Assembly (NCBI GenBank): GCA_002343485.1
Contig: DDST01000138.1
Location: forward strand, 48,821-112,820
DNA: 64,000 nucleotides
From: Proteobacteria bacterium UBA2383
GTDB taxonomy: Bacteria > Pseudomonadota > Gammaproteobacteria > Competibacterales > Competibacteraceae
Direction of reading: 5' to 3'
Under the pieces are notes generated by a model. The model saw nothing but the letters and a program-made list of their open reading frames with translations, did not search any database and was not told the origin of the DNA. Numbering within the stretch: position 1 is the stretch's first letter; every line of letters begins with the position of its first letter. Position numbers and translations under genes: made by a program. This document shows, in pieces, positions 1-9,861 of the stretch.

Positions 1-939
1 GATCTACGCACCTTTTCAGTAGGCTTCGAGGATCAACCAGAGGAAAAAGGCAGCGAGTTTGAGTATTCCGACCCCGTCGCGGCCCGTTATCAGACTCGTC
101 ATCACAAGTATCTGATCCCTAACAGCCAGGTTCTGGAGCGTCTTCCGGAAGCAGTGACCTGTATGGCCGAACCCATGGTGGGCCAGGATGCAGTCGCATT
201 CTTCCTGCTGGCGGAGCAGGTCTCTCAGGCGGTCAAGGTGGTGCAGAGTGGCCAGGGTGCGGATGAGGTCTTCGGTGGCTATTTCTGGTATCCACGGATG
301 GCTGCTGAAACCGGCGATGCTTTGGAGCGATTCCGGCGGCACTATTTCGACCGCGATCACGCCGAATTTCTGGAAACTGTCGCATCGATTTACCATGGTA
401 CTGACTACACTGCGCAACTGATCGCCGAACGATTGACGGATTCGGATGCCGATGAGTACCTCGACCAGGTGCTGCGGCTGGATGTCACCACCTTGATCGT
501 CGATGACCCGGTGAAGCGGGTGGACAATATGACGATGGCTTGGGGATTGGAAGCGCGAGTGCCGTTTCTGGATCATGAGCTGGTGGAATTGGCAATGCAG
601 TTGCCCCCCGGACTGAAAATTGGCGGCGGCGGTAAGCAGGTATTGAAAACCATTGCCCGCGGTCTGTTGCCCGATGCCGTGATCGACCGGCCTAAGGGTT
701 ATTTCCCGGTGCCGGCGCTTAAATTTGTACGCGGACCGTTCTTGGATTTCATGCGTGATATCCTGAACTCGCGTGTATGCCGGGAACGTGGTCTTTTTCA
801 GCGGGCGTACCTGGACACCCTATTGGCTGAGCCTGAAGCGCATTTGACCCGGTTGCTGGGCAGCAAACTGTGGCATTCAGCGCTGTTGGAACTGTGGCTG
901 CAATTGAACATCGACCCGGCAGCGCGGGTCAATGATTGA
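1..939 (+). CDS. N-acetylglutaminylglutamine amidotransferase, C-terminal part (5' end outside window)
   Basis: The frame is open from base 1, so the start lies upstream of the window. The visible 312 residues are the asparagine-synthetase (ATP-pyrophosphatase) domain. The segment VVQSGQGADEVFGGYFWYP (about residues 79-97 of the visible part) is the conserved SGxGADE nucleotide/aspartyl region of the AsnB family, and RVPFLDHELVE follows. The extra QG and the YFWYP extension match the branch that amidates N-acetylglutaminylglutamine, a dipeptide osmolyte, better than plain AsnB; this sub-family call is from recall of the family pattern. The N-terminal glutaminase domain cannot be checked. It is followed after 29 bp by the glutaredoxin gene on the same strand. 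Confidence 0.82.
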   Translation, partial: DLRTFSVGFEDQPEEKGSEFEYSDPVAARYQTRHHKYLIPNSQVLERLPEAVTCMAEPMVGQDAVAFFLLAEQVSQAVKVVQSGQGADEVFGGYFWYPRMAAETGDALERFRRHYFDRDHAEFLETVASIYHGTDYTAQLIAERLTDSDADEYLDQVLRLDVTTLIVDDPVKRVDNMTMAWGLEARVPFLDHELVELAMQLPPGLKIGGGGKQVLKTIARGLLPDAVIDRPKGYFPVPALKFVRGPFLDFMRDILNSRVCRERGLFQRAYLDTLLAEPEAHLTRLLGSKLWHSALLELWLQLNIDPAARVND

Positions 940-968
940 GAATTCTTTTCATTAATCGAGGTAACCCA

Positions 969-1304
969 ATGGATGCTTTGGAACGTATCAAACAACAGGT
1001 TGAAAATAATCCGGTGGTGATCTACATGAAGGGTACCCCGGAAGCGCCGCGCTGTGGTTTTTCGCATCGGGCATCACAGGCGCTGGCGGCGACGGGTCTG
1101 CCTTTTGCTTACGTCAACGTACTGGAAGACCCGGAGATTTTTGACAGTCTGCCGCGCTATGCTGATTGGCCGACTTTCCCGCAAATTTATATTGGCAGCG
1201 AATTAGTGGGCGGTTGTGATATCACGCTGGAACTCTATCAGAGTGGCGAGCTACAAAAGTTGATGGAGGATGCGGGCGCTAAGGGAGAGACCTCTTCTGC
1301 CTAA
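969..1304 (+). CDS. grxD: Grx4-type monothiol glutaredoxin (CGFS)
   Basis: A 111-residue protein with the CGFS active site in the context KGTPEAPRCGFSHRAS, the hallmark of Grx4/Grx5 monothiol glutaredoxins that bind and transfer a [2Fe-2S] cluster with BolA and A-type carriers in the cytoplasm. WPTFPQIYIGSELVGG is the conserved cis-Pro and glutathione-binding region. The ATG at 969 is chosen because a GAGGT Shine-Dalgarno lies at 958-962 and family members begin at this point; an in-frame ATG at 936 would overlap the upstream gene and add 11 non-conserved residues. A terminator hairpin follows at 1324. Confidence 0.95.
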   Translation: MDALERIKQQVENNPVVIYMKGTPEAPRCGFSHRASQALAATGLPFAYVNVLEDPEIFDSLPRYADWPTFPQIYIGSELVGGCDITLELYQSGELQKLMEDAGAKGETSSA

Positions 1305-1323
1305 GGAATGTTGGGTCGCTACG

Positions 1324-1345
1324 AGCCCGGTGCTGCCGGGCTTTT
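1324..1345 (+). terminator. Rho-independent terminator after grxD
   Basis: Perfect 7-bp inverted repeat AGCCCGG / CCGGGCT with a 5-nt loop, followed by TTTT, 19 bp after the glutaredoxin stop codon. Confidence 0.8.
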
Positions 1346-1563
1346 GTGCGATTGCGCAATGTGAAAATTTTCCCGGATCCCTATCAAAATGCCTTGTGGA
1401 TGCTACAATTATCACATTCAGCTAAAAGCAATGACTGTAAAAGATGAAGCTGCTGCTTATAGCCTGAAGAACCCACCCGCATGGAGTGCACCCTCTCTCC
1501 TTTAATTATCAATATTATGAATAAGGCCGGCCCCCGCGCCATGGTCGAGCGAGGTGAAACATC

Positions 1564-2115
1564 ATGTCCAGTGTTTTGCAGCAAATCGCTGAGCAATTCG
1601 AATGCATCGATCCTGACAAAGCGAATGAGTTGCGGCGGATCGAACAGGTTTATACCCATTTTGGTTTTGATGACAGCATCGCAGCTCAAGCCGGTGATAA
1701 GGAAAGCGCTACCCGCCGCCTCCTCCACTATCTGCCACGGATGGCACGAATGAAGGATTTCCGGCTCTATCGAATTGGCGTTGGTGAGCAGGAGAACGGT
1801 GGTTATGCCCATCAAGCGATTGCTTTGCTTGATGCCCATCATTTGCCGACGCCGGGTAATACTCTGGCGGTGTTAGATCCCATTGGAGCAGAGACTTCCA
1901 CCACCCCGTCAGCAAGCGATGATGTATCCCACCAGTACTTTTTCGAAGTTTGGCAAACCTTACAGCATTATTACGGCCGAGGCTGTGCGCTGATCCCTGA
2001 TAATGAACGGTCCCGCAGCACGCAAGCTGCAGGGCAACCAGCAAAAAATAGTACCCAGCAAGTTGCAGGGTATGTATCTGAAAGGAATCGAACCTCAACG
2101 CAGTCTGTGTGTTAA
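1564..2115 (+). CDS. Hypothetical protein, unrecognised
   Basis: A 183-residue ORF with a plausible ribosome-binding site (GCGAGGTG, ending 7 nt before the ATG). It is isolated between two rho-independent terminators (1324 and 2143), so it would be a monocistronic unit. No family is recognised. The first 100 residues look like a soluble mixed-charge protein (ERRIEQVYTHFGFDDS, RRLLHYLPRMARMKDF), while the last 40 are Ser/Thr/Gln rich and low complexity. No signal peptide or membrane segment is seen. It could be lineage-specific; a non-coding stretch with an accidental ORF cannot be excluded. Confidence 0.5.
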   Translation: MSSVLQQIAEQFECIDPDKANELRRIEQVYTHFGFDDSIAAQAGDKESATRRLLHYLPRMARMKDFRLYRIGVGEQENGGYAHQAIALLDAHHLPTPGNTLAVLDPIGAETSTTPSASDDVSHQYFFEVWQTLQHYYGRGCALIPDNERSRSTQAAGQPAKNSTQQVAGYVSERNRTSTQSVC

Positions 2116-2142
2116 CTGATACTTACGATTTCCTCATCAACG

Positions 2143-2163
2143 AACCCGGTTATGCCGGGTTTT
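2143..2163 (+). terminator. Rho-independent terminator upstream of rnhB
   Basis: Inverted repeat AACCCGG / CCGGGTT with a 5-nt loop, running into TTT. It ends the 1564-2115 unit. It resembles the terminator at 1324 (shared CCCGG..CCGGG core). Confidence 0.75.
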
Positions 2164-2200
2164 GTGGTTTTATGTACCTCAAGCGATTCTGTGTTCCCCT

Positions 2201-2794
2201 ATGCCTGATACTCTCCTGATCGCCGGTGTGGATGAGGCCGGGCGTGGCCCTCTGGCTGGCCCCGTCATCGCTGCTGCCGTCATTCTCGATCCGGCCCACC
2301 CCATCACTGGGCTGGCGGATTCCAAGCAACTCAGTGAAATTCGCCGTGAGCAACTCGCTGTGGAAATTCGTGCGCACGCGTTGGCTTGGGCGCTAGGCCG
2401 GGCCGATGTGACTGAGATTGACCGGGTCAACATCTTACAAGCTTCATTGCTGGCTATGCGCCGTGCAGTTGAAGATCTGAGCATTATTCCCCATAAGGTG
2501 TTGGTCGACGGCAAGCATTGTCCATCAGGACTCATGTGTCCTTGTCAGGCTCTTATCAAAGGTGACGCCACTGTTCCCGCGATCAGTGCGGCCTCGATCC
2601 TGGCCAAGGTCGCGCGCGATGCGGAGTTGCGTGAATTGCATGATCGCTATCCTGATTACGGTTTTGCCCGCCATAAAGGCTATCCCACCGCGGCGCATCG
2701 CCAAGCGTTACAACGCCTTGGCCCCTGTCCCGAACATCGTCGCTCCTTCGCCCCCGTTGCCGCCGTCTTGCAAGCTACTATCATCCAAGAATGA
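2201..2794 (+). CDS. rnhB: Ribonuclease HII
   Basis: A 197-residue RNase HII, which cuts RNA in RNA-DNA hybrids and at misincorporated ribonucleotides. The N-terminal motif [14 protein letters not shown] carries the first catalytic Asp-Glu pair; LVDGKHCP and [11 protein letters not shown] contain further conserved acidic/active-site positions; the C-terminus [13 protein letters not shown] is typical. The ATG at 2201 gives the usual N-terminus; upstream TTG (2162) and GTG (2191) codons would add residues overlapping the terminator region. The stop codon overlaps the start of dnaE (ATGA), the same rnhB-dnaE order as in E. coli, so the two are probably translationally coupled. Confidence 0.95.
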   Translation: MPDTLLIAGVDEAGRGPLAGPVIAAAVILDPAHPITGLADSKQLSEIRREQLAVEIRAHALAWALGRADVTEIDRVNILQASLLAMRRAVEDLSIIPHKVLVDGKHCPSGLMCPCQALIKGDATVPAISAASILAKVARDAELRELHDRYPDYGFARHKGYPTAAHRQALQRLGPCPEHRRSFAPVAAVLQATIIQE

Positions 2795-5700
2795 CCATGA
2801 TCGCGCCGTTTATCCATCTGCATCTGCACACTGAATATTCACTGGTCGACGGCTTGATTCGCATCAAAAGCTTGGTCAAGCAGGCCGCCGCCGCCGGTAT
2901 GCCAGCGGTTGCAGTGACTGATATGAGCAACCTGTTTGCTCTGATCAAATTCTACAAGGCTGCTCTCAGCGCTGGAATCAAGCCCATCGTTGGGGTCGAG
3001 ACCTGGGTGCAGCGGTCCGGCTGGGAACCCGCCCGATTGGTACTGCTGTGTCAGAATCTAGAAGGCTACCGCTATCTAACCCGGCTGGTCAGCCGCGGTT
3101 ATCTCCAAGGTCAACAACGCGGTGTGCCGGTCCTTGATCTTGCTTGGCTGGAAGGAAACACCGCTGGTCTGATCGCCCTGTCCGGTGGCCGTGAGGGTGA
3201 GTTAGGTCAGGCCTTGCTCAACGATCGGCTCGACCACGCTCGAACCTGGCTAAACGACTGGCAGCGGCTGTTCCCGAAGCGCTTTTATCTGGAAGTGCAG
3301 CGCACCGGCCGGCCTCAGGAAGAGGAGTACCTGGAGGCGGTTGTAGAACTAGCAGCGGACAGTCACCTGCCTGTGGTAGCGACCAACGACGTCTGTTTTT
3401 TGCAACGCGAGGATTTTGATGCCCACGAAGCCCGCGTTTGTATCTATGGCGGTGCGATCTTAGATGATGCCCATCGGCCGCGCCGTTACAGCGATCAGCA
3501 ATACCTGCGCAGCCCGGTGGAGATGGCGGAATTGTTCGCCGATCTTCCTGAGGCGCTGGAAAATAGCGTTGAAATTGCCCGTCGCTGCAACCTGCACCTG
3601 GAACTCGGGAAGAATGTGTTGCCTGATTTCCCGATCCCGGATGGATTGAGCGCCTCTGACTATTTCATCACCCAGGCCCGCACTGGACTGGAACAGCGGT
3701 TGCGAAGATTGTTTGATCCCGCTGCCATCGGCTTCGCCGAACGCCGCCAGCCCTATGATGAGCGGCTGGAGTTGGAGTTGAAGGTGATCATTCAGATGGG
3801 CTTCCCCGGCTATTTCCTCATTGTCGCTGACTTTATTCAATGGGCGCGCGACCACGGCGTACCCGTCGGGCCGGGACGGGGTTCCGGGGCCGGGTCGCTG
3901 GTCGCTTATGCGCTTGGCATCACCGATCTGGACCCGCTTGCCTATGAGTTACTGTTCGAACGCTTCCTCAATCCCGAACGGGTGTCCATGCCTGACTTCG
4001 ACATCGATTTTTGTATGGAAGGCCGTGACCGGGTGATCGAATACGTGGCCCAGCGTTATGGCCGGGAGCGAGTTTCACAGATCGCCACGCATGGCAGCAT
4101 GGCAGCCAAGGCCGTGGTGCGCGACGTGGGCCGGGTGCTCGGTCATCCTTACGGCTTTGTCGATCGCATCGCCAAGTTAATTCCTTTTGAACCCGGTATC
4201 ACTCTGGATAAGGCGATTGAGCAGGAAGCTGAATTGCGCCGGCTGTATGAAAACGACGAAGAGGTGCGAACGCTGATCGAGTTGGCTCGTAAGCTGGAAG
4301 GGCTCGCGCGCAATGTTGGCAAGCATGCGGGCGGCGTGGTGATTGCCCCAGTGAACCTGACTGATTATTCGCCGCTGTACTGTGAGCAGAACGATCCCAG
4401 CGTTGTCACCCAATTTGACAAGGACGATGTGGAGGCAGCAGGGCTGGTCAAGTTTGACTTCCTGGGGCTGCGCACCCTGACAATTATTGATTGGACGTTG
4501 CAGACCATTAACGCGCAACGGCAAGCGCGTGGCGAACCGCCACTGGATATTTCCGCCATCCCCCTGAACGATACGCAGACCTTTAGCCTGCTCAAGCGTT
4601 ATGAAACCACGGCGGTGTTCCAGCTCGAATCCAGCGGCATGAAAGATCTGATCCGTCGCTTGCAACCGGATTGTTTTGAAGACATTGTGGCGTTGGTGGC
4701 GCTGTTCCGGCCAGGTCCACTGCAATCGGGCATGGTGGATGATTTTATTGACCGCAAGCATGGCCGGGCGCGTATCGAGTATCCGCATCCGGCGCTGGAA
4801 CCGATTCTTAAACCCACCTATGGCGTTATTCTCTACCAGGAACAGGTCATGCAGATTGCACAGGTGCTGGCCGGCTATAGCCTGGGTGGGGCGGATTTGC
4901 TGAGGAGGGCGATGGGAAAAAAGGATGCTGCAAAGATGGCCAAGGAACGGGATGGTTTTATCAATGGCGCGAAGGATCGGCAAGTTGACCCGGAAACCGC
5001 TTCATATATATTTGACTTAATAGATAAATTTGCTGGTTATGGTTTCAATAAATCACATTCTGCCGCCTACGCTCTCGTCTCCTATCAAACGCTTTGGTTA
5101 AAGACGCACTATCCTGCCGCGTTCATAGCGGCAGTATTGTCCTCAGACATGGACAAGACTGACAAGGTGGTGGTGTTCATCGAAGAATGCCGGCGTATGG
5201 GTCTGAAACTGGCTCCACCAGATATCAATGTTTCCGAATATCGCTTTACGGCCGGCGAAGCGGGTGAAATTCGCTATGGTCTGGGCGCGATCAAGGGTGT
5301 CGGCGAAGGCGCTATCGAAGCGTTGGTCCAGGAGCGCCGCCAAGATGGGCCGTACTCGGATTTATTCGACCTGTGCCAGCGGGTCGATCTGCGTAAGCTC
5401 AACCGCCGGGTGCTGGAGTCATTGATCCGTTCCGGAACCTTCGATGAACTGGGTGCTAACCGGGCGACGCTGGCGGCGCAACTGCCGGAGGCTTTGCAAC
5501 TGGCCGAACAACACTCCCGCAATGATGCCGCCGGTCAGAATGATATGTTCGGACTGGCGGCTACCGAGAAAACCCCTACGCGCCCGCTGCATATTGCCAA
5601 GACCCCGGAATGGAGTCAGGAAGAACGGTTGCGCGGTGAGAAGGAAACCTTAGGTATTTATCTGAGCGGCCATCCGCTGGAGCGAATCGCTGATGAGTTG

Positions 5701-6312
5701 ACCGCCTTGGGCGTGGCCCGCTTAGGCAGCCTGGCCGGGGGCAACAGTGTTTTGCGCCGGAGCAATGACCGGTCGCTATTGATTGCCGGGCTGGTCGTCA
5801 GCGTCCGTACCCGCAACGCTAACCGGGGTGGGCGGATCGCTTTCGTAACCCTGGATGATGGGACAGGCCGGCTGGAAATCCGCATTTTCCCGGAAGTGTA
5901 TGAGCAACACCGGTCCTTGATTATCGAGGATGCCATTCTGCTGACGCAAGGAATGCTGAGCTGGGATGAGTTTAATCAGAGCACCCGCCTGAACGTTGAA
6001 CGGGTGCTGGACTGGGATACGGCGCGCGCTGAGTATGCTCGCCGTGTGCTGTTGCGATTGGATGCGCAACAGTGCCAAGCGGGTGCGTTACGGCAACTAG
6101 CCAGCATTCTAGCCGAGTATCGCGCCGATGGCCGGTGCTCTGTCTGGATTGAATACACCGGCCCCCAGGCACGAGTAGAACTGGCTTTCGGTCAGAATTG
6201 GCGGGTCAAACCCAGCGAGGCATTGCTCAAACGGCTCCGGGAGTTAGCCGGTGCGGAGAATGTCACATTGCTCTATGACCGCTCGTCGGTCATTGATCAT
6301 ACTGCATCGTGA
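2791..6312 (+). CDS. dnaE: DNA polymerase III alpha subunit
   Basis: A 1173-residue replicative polymerase catalytic subunit, full length for DnaE1 (E. coli 1160). The N-terminal PHP domain starts at [11 protein letters not shown]; the polymerase palm contains [17 protein letters not shown], the catalytic PDFDIDFC aspartates and [10 protein letters not shown]. The C-terminus has a helix-hairpin-helix region ([16 protein letters not shown]) and an OB-fold ([16 protein letters not shown]) typical of the family. It starts at the ATG overlapping the rnhB stop by 4 bp; a second in-frame ATG is 6 bp downstream. Confidence 0.98.
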   Translation: MTMIAPFIHLHLHTEYSLVDGLIRIKSLVKQAAAAGMPAVAVTDMSNLFALIKFYKAALSAGIKPIVGVETWVQRSGWEPARLVLLCQNLEGYRYLTRLVSRGYLQGQQRGVPVLDLAWLEGNTAGLIALSGGREGELGQALLNDRLDHARTWLNDWQRLFPKRFYLEVQRTGRPQEEEYLEAVVELAADSHLPVVATNDVCFLQREDFDAHEARVCIYGGAILDDAHRPRRYSDQQYLRSPVEMAELFADLPEALENSVEIARRCNLHLELGKNVLPDFPIPDGLSASDYFITQARTGLEQRLRRLFDPAAIGFAERRQPYDERLELELKVIIQMGFPGYFLIVADFIQWARDHGVPVGPGRGSGAGSLVAYALGITDLDPLAYELLFERFLNPERVSMPDFDIDFCMEGRDRVIEYVAQRYGRERVSQIATHGSMAAKAVVRDVGRVLGHPYGFVDRIAKLIPFEPGITLDKAIEQEAELRRLYENDEEVRTLIELARKLEGLARNVGKHAGGVVIAPVNLTDYSPLYCEQNDPSVVTQFDKDDVEAAGLVKFDFLGLRTLTIIDWTLQTINAQRQARGEPPLDISAIPLNDTQTFSLLKRYETTAVFQLESSGMKDLIRRLQPDCFEDIVALVALFRPGPLQSGMVDDFIDRKHGRARIEYPHPALEPILKPTYGVILYQEQVMQIAQVLAGYSLGGADLLRRAMGKKDAAKMAKERDGFINGAKDRQVDPETASYIFDLIDKFAGYGFNKSHSAAYALVSYQTLWLKTHYPAAFIAAVLSSDMDKTDKVVVFIEECRRMGLKLAPPDINVSEYRFTAGEAGEIRYGLGAIKGVGEGAIEALVQERRQDGPYSDLFDLCQRVDLRKLNRRVLESLIRSGTFDELGANRATLAAQLPEALQLAEQHSRNDAAGQNDMFGLAATEKTPTRPLHIAKTPEWSQEERLRGEKETLGIYLSGHPLERIADELTALGVARLGSLAGGNSVLRRSNDRSLLIAGLVVSVRTRNANRGGRIAFVTLDDGTGRLEIRIFPEVYEQHRSLIIEDAILLTQGMLSWDEFNQSTRLNVERVLDWDTARAEYARRVLLRLDAQQCQAGALRQLASILAEYRADGRCSVWIEYTGPQARVELAFGQNWRVKPSEALLKRLRELAGAENVTLLYDRSSVIDHTAS

Positions 6313-6375
6313 TAGGGGAGCAATCTTGAATCCAATCGGGTCGACGTTGTATCCGTTCCTCCCAGGAGTAAGGTG

Positions 6376-6606
6376 ATGGCAATATCCCACGAATTGCGCC
6401 GCCAGCAGCGTGAACTGCTGGACCAACTGGATGAACTGGAAGAGGCGGCCGCTGAATTGACCGCTCTGTTGGAGAACACGGTTGAGGGTGATGATGAGGA
6501 ATTCGACGACCGGCATGAACGGCTGGCCTGGCTGCATCGTCAGCATGCCGGGGTGCTGGTAGTGCTTGGCGAGACGGAACGGGCGCTACTGGCGTTTGAC
6601 GAATAA
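6376..6606 (+). CDS. Small coiled-coil hypothetical protein
   Basis: A 76-residue, strongly acidic helical protein (RRQQRELLDQLDELEEAAAEL, then EGDDEEFDD). The heptad-like spacing of Leu suggests a coiled coil. A strong AGGAG at 6364-6368 sits 7 nt before the ATG at 6376, supporting translation; an adjacent GTG at 6373 is also possible. It follows dnaE by 63 bp and is convergent with the ABC transporter. No known family is recognised. Confidence 0.65.
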   Translation: MAISHELRRQQRELLDQLDELEEAAAELTALLENTVEGDDEEFDDRHERLAWLHRQHAGVLVVLGETERALLAFDE

Positions 6607-6643
6607 CCGGCCTTTTTCCAGCAGGAGGACGGGAGTGAAGCTT

Positions 6644-8464
6644 TTAATCCAATCCCAATAGCCGCTCCTCTTCCCTTGCTGCCTGTTCCTGTTGCTGCAA
6701 GGCCCACATCTGCGCGTACATTCCGTTGTGTTGTAGCAGTTCACGGTGAGTGCCTTGTTCTCGAACCTGGCCATGCTCTAGCACCAGGATTTGATCAGCG
6801 TCGACGATGGTCGACAGCCGGTGAGCGATGACCAGCGTGGTATGATCCATGGCGACTGCGCGTAAGGCCTGTAAAATAGCCTGTTCGGATTTGCTATCCA
6901 ACGCTGAGGTGGCTTCGTCGAAAATCAGAATGCGTGGCCGTTTAAGAATAGCCCGGGCAATCGCCACTCGCTGCTTCTCACCGCCGGATAGTTTCAAACC
7001 GCGTTCACCGACGACTGTATCGTAACCAGCGGGCAGCGCAGCGATGAAATCATGCAATTGCGCCATATGGGCGGCGTCAGCGATTTCTTGATAGCTGGCT
7101 TCAGGCCGGGCATAGGCCAGGTTGTAATACAACGTATCGTTGAACAGCACTGTGTCCTGTGGGACGATGCCAATGGCGGCCCGCAAACTTTGCTGGGTCA
7201 CAGCGCTGATGTCCTGGCCATCAATCAGGATGTGTCCATCGTTCACATCGTAAAACCGGAACAGTAACCGCGCCAAGGTCGATTTCCCCGCCCCGCTGGC
7301 TCCAACCACGGCTAATTTGCAGCCAGGCGGCACGGTAAAGCTGACCCCGAACAGAATTTGCCGGTCCGGCTGGTAGCCGAAACTGACGTTTTCAAAATGC
7401 AACTCCCCTTGTGTTACCTGCAATTTATCCGCGGTTGGCGCGTCGCGGATCTCCGGAGTTCGTTCAAACAGGTGGATTAGATCGTCCATGTCGGCTAGCG
7501 CGTACTTGATTTGCCGGTAGACGATGCCGAGAAAATTTAACGGAATGAACAATTGCAGCAACAGGGCGTTGACCAGCACCAGATCGCCCAGGGTTAATTG
7601 CCCGGCCGCGACTTGATTGGCAGCGACGAACAGGATCAGCGTCACGCCAACGGCAATGATCGCGCCTTGCCCGAAATTGAGCGCCGACATCGAGGTTTGG
7701 CTGCGTACCGCGCTGTTTTCCCAACCGGCCAGGGTGGTGTCGCAGCGGCGCAATTCCCAATCCTCATTGCCGAAGTATTTGACTGTTTCGTAATTGATCA
7801 GGCTATCAAGGGCTTCATTATTGGCCTGCGATTCCAGCCGGTTCATTAAATGCCGGTGCTCCATTCGCCAATTGGTGATTGCCAGAGTGAAGGTGACGTA
7901 GGTAACGACGCTACCAAATACGATCAGAGTGAAGATGGGCGGATAACGGCCCAATAACAACACTGCCGCCAGCAGGAATTCCACCAGCACTGGCAAAATG
8001 CTGAAGGCTAGATAGTTGAGCAGGGTGCTCAGGCTGCGTGCGCCTCGCTCCAAATCGCGGCTGATGGCGCCCGTCTTGCGTTCCAAGTGGAAGCGCAGCG
8101 ACAGATTATGCAGATGGGCCAGGGTGCGCACGGTCAATCGGCGCATGGCCCGGTAGCGAACCCGGGCAAATAACACATCGCGCAACTCACTGAACAACGC
8201 ATTGCCCAGTTTCAACGCCCCATAAGCCAGCAACAGTGTTGCCGGCAGGGCAATGACCGCCTGCTGGCGGGCATCCAGGTGGTCGACGATTTGCTTAAGC
8301 ACGAGTGGCACCCCAATATTGGCGACCTTGGCCAGTACCAGGCAGCCAAGGGCGAGTAGCACGCGGCCCCGGTACTCCCAGAGATAGGGTAATAATGCCC
8401 AGAGATTGGCCCAGTCGCGGCGTTCATGATGCGGGGTTTCGGTGTAGCGGAGATCGGGGCGCAT
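6644..8464 (-). CDS. Atm1-like ABC exporter, fused permease/ATPase
   Basis: A 606-residue half-transporter. Six hydrophobic segments lie between about residues 35 and 320, for example VLLALGCLVLAKVANIGVPL. The nucleotide-binding domain has Walker A GASGAGKST (near 385), signature LSGGEKQR and Walker B ILIFDEATSALDS, plus the H-loop in LVIAHRLSTI. The N-terminal pattern (RDWANLWALLPYLWEYRGR) and overall shape match the Atm1/HMT1 branch that exports glutathione-linked or Fe-S-related compounds, although the substrate cannot be read from sequence. It is downstream of the cytochrome c5 gene on the same strand but separated by a terminator. Confidence 0.9.
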   Translation of the reverse strand: MRPDLRYTETPHHERRDWANLWALLPYLWEYRGRVLLALGCLVLAKVANIGVPLVLKQIVDHLDARQQAVIALPATLLLAYGALKLGNALFSELRDVLFARVRYRAMRRLTVRTLAHLHNLSLRFHLERKTGAISRDLERGARSLSTLLNYLAFSILPVLVEFLLAAVLLLGRYPPIFTLIVFGSVVTYVTFTLAITNWRMEHRHLMNRLESQANNEALDSLINYETVKYFGNEDWELRRCDTTLAGWENSAVRSQTSMSALNFGQGAIIAVGVTLILFVAANQVAAGQLTLGDLVLVNALLLQLFIPLNFLGIVYRQIKYALADMDDLIHLFERTPEIRDAPTADKLQVTQGELHFENVSFGYQPDRQILFGVSFTVPPGCKLAVVGASGAGKSTLARLLFRFYDVNDGHILIDGQDISAVTQQSLRAAIGIVPQDTVLFNDTLYYNLAYARPEASYQEIADAAHMAQLHDFIAALPAGYDTVVGERGLKLSGGEKQRVAIARAILKRPRILIFDEATSALDSKSEQAILQALRAVAMDHTTLVIAHRLSTIVDADQILVLEHGQVREQGTHRELLQHNGMYAQMWALQQQEQAAREEERLLGLD

Positions 8465-8490
8465 GGCAGAACTGCTCGTTTGAAATAAAG

Positions 8491-8517
8491 AAGGGCCACC
8501 CGTTAGGGATGGCCCTT
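8491..8517 (-). terminator. Terminator of the cytochrome c5 gene
   Basis: Inverted repeat AAGGGCCA / TGGCCCTT with an 11-nt loop; on the minus strand it is followed by CTTTATTT. It lies 30 bp past the cytochrome stop and 27 bp before the ABC transporter start. Confidence 0.75.
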
Positions 8518-8546
8518 TTATTAGAAAATACCGGCAATTCGCAGGT

Positions 8547-9101
8547 TTATTTTGGCTCAGCTGGGGCCAGGCTGGCTTCTGCGGGTGCGGTAGCTTCTGC
8601 GGATGCTGGCGCAGAGGCCGCCGCTGGCGCTTCGACTTTGATACCCGATTCGCCCAGCATGTAAGCGATAGAATCGTGGATATTTGCTTCGGTCAGCGAC
8701 GGATCGCCGCCCTTAGCCGGCATGGCGCGGATGCCATTGATCGCATGATTGACCAAAGTGTCCATGCCTTGTGCAAAACGGGGTTCCCAGGCCGCTTTAT
8801 CCCCCGTTTTGGGTGCGCCTAGCGTGCCCGCAACATGACAAGCTGCACAGACCTTGTCATAGACTTGCTTGCCAGATAATTGCACCGCAACGGCTGGCTT
8901 GGGTGTTTCAAACGAAACCTGGCTGACCGGTTTGATACGTTCAAGGATGGCTGCCTGCTTCCGCGAACCATCATCGGGAGGGACATTATCAATGACGCCA
9001 ATGAGCGAGGCGCCCATGAATAGAACGGCTGCTAGCAATACTAATGCCGAGATTAAAGTGACGGTTGTGGTCACAACAGAGTTATCGACTTGCGAATTCA
9101 C
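8547..9101 (-). CDS. Membrane-anchored cytochrome c5 family protein
   Basis: A 184-residue monohaem c-type cytochrome. One N-terminal membrane anchor (residues about 12-34), then a haem-attachment motif CAACH at 85-89 and a likely axial Met at about 127 in GIRAMPAKGG, the arrangement of cytochrome c5. The C-terminal 40 residues are an Ala/Pro/Glu-rich linker-like tail, longer than in standard c5. It acts in the periplasm as an electron carrier. A palindrome (AATAACGTTATT) lies 174 bp upstream. Confidence 0.92.
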   Translation of the reverse strand: MNSQVDNSVVTTTVTLISALVLLAAVLFMGASLIGVIDNVPPDDGSRKQAAILERIKPVSQVSFETPKPAVAVQLSGKQVYDKVCAACHVAGTLGAPKTGDKAAWEPRFAQGMDTLVNHAINGIRAMPAKGGDPSLTEANIHDSIAYMLGESGIKVEAPAAASAPASAEATAPAEASLAPAEPK

Positions 9102-9274
9102 ACTCTTACCTCACTGAACGCATTTTCAACCTGCACATCCCTGGATGCATCGCGGCAGACCCGATGTCGATGGCTCCCGTCGCCGGGTGCGAGTCTTTGC
9201 GTAGGCACTGTGGGTAGGAAGGTTTTGATTTGGGCTTGTTATCTTGTAGTTTGGGCAAGGCCAGACGCGCTAAT

Positions 9275-9286
9275 AATAACGTTATT
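9275..9286. promoter_or_regulatory. Palindrome AATAACGTTATT, possible operator
   Basis: A perfect 12-bp palindrome. Its 10-bp core ATAACGTTAT recurs just upstream of the PCu(A)C gene at 23196-23205. Both sites precede minus-strand genes for periplasmic or respiratory metalloproteins. No known regulator is matched. Confidence 0.3.
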
Positions 9287-9383
9287 TGACTTTATCTGGA
9301 AATCCAGTATTTCGGCATGGGTTTACTGGAGTTTGACGATGCTAGCCTCGTTGAGGACGCTGGATAAATATTTATCAAAGCAC

Positions 9384-9413
9384 TGGACGGGAACTTGTGA
9401 TCGCAGGTATCCT
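9384..9413 (+). promoter_or_regulatory. Possible sigma-70 promoter for tRNA-Arg
   Basis: TGGACG (9384-9389) and TATCCT (9408-9413) are separated by 18 bp, and the -10 ends 18 bp before the tRNA. Both boxes are imperfect, so this is a tentative call. Confidence 0.3.
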
Positions 9414-9431
9414 AACCTTCTTATACCCAAC

Positions 9432-9508
9432 GCGCCCGTAGCTCAGTTGGATAGAGCGTCGGCCTCCGGAGCCGAAGGTCGTGAGTTCAAGTCTCGCCGG
9501 GCGTGCCA
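9432..9508 (+). tRNA. tRNA-Arg (anticodon CCG)
   Basis: Folds as a full cloverleaf. The acceptor stem GCGCCCG pairs with CGGGCGT (one G-T pair); D-arm GCTC/GAGC; anticodon stem TCGGC/GCCGA with loop CTCCGGA, giving anticodon CCG at 9466-9468; T-arm GTGAG/CTCGC with loop TTCAAGT. Discriminator G and an encoded CCA are at 9505-9508. It reads CGG arginine codons. Confidence 0.97.
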
Positions 9509-9552
9509 AACTTCCCAATTTTACATCAGCCTATCATCATGAGGTTTTGCCA

Positions 9553-9831
9553 ATGAGAATGATTGGACTCTTGGCTATCGGGTTGGTGGTCGCTATTTCG
9601 TTCGGTTGTGCGGCCAGTGACATGGCGGATGATCCAAAATCCATGGAACCCAATATGACCGCAGATCTGGGTCTGGGTGATTCTGCTGATTCCATTCTCT
9701 CGAAATATGGAAAGCCTCTTTATAAGAAAGGACGTATGGATACAGAAGGGAAGAAGATTGAAGATTGGTTTTATGCGAATGCGGTGCTGTCTTTCAAGGA
9801 CGGCAATCTGAATTCTTTCAAACCAAAATAA
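9553..9831 (+). CDS. Small putative lipoprotein
   Basis: A 92-residue protein starting at the ATG at 9553, with GAGG at 9541-9544. The N-terminus MRMIGLLAIGLVVAISFGC is a lipoprotein signal peptide with the lipobox Cys at about residue 19. The mature part (GLGDSADSILSKYGKPLYKK, then a short beta-rich end) resembles small BamE/SmpA-like beta-hairpin folds (start point, GKP turn, FYANAVLSFKDG), but this is only a pattern impression. It lies 44 bp after the tRNA. Function unknown. Confidence 0.75.
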   Translation: MRMIGLLAIGLVVAISFGCAASDMADDPKSMEPNMTADLGLGDSADSILSKYGKPLYKKGRMDTEGKKIEDWFYANAVLSFKDGNLNSFKPK

Positions 9832-9861
9832 ACACACGCGCTCTCCTTCTCTGCACCGGCA

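Larger units (their letters stand above)
9102..9431. other. Intergenic region between cytochrome c5 and tRNA-Arg
   Basis: There is no convincing gene here. The + strand ORF through it runs across the tRNA and is not protein-like. It contains two perfect palindromes: AATAACGTTATT (9275-9286) and GATAAATATTTATC (9363-9376). It should contain divergent promoters for the cytochrome and the tRNA. Confidence 0.6.

Noticed and set aside
4177..4983. 268-codon minus-strand ORF inside dnaE
   Set aside because: Antisense to the conserved polymerase core, with no recognisable domain.
9090..9542. 150-codon ORF on the plus strand across the cytochrome/tRNA gap
   Set aside because: It runs straight through the tRNA-Arg gene, has no protein-like composition and no ribosome-binding site.
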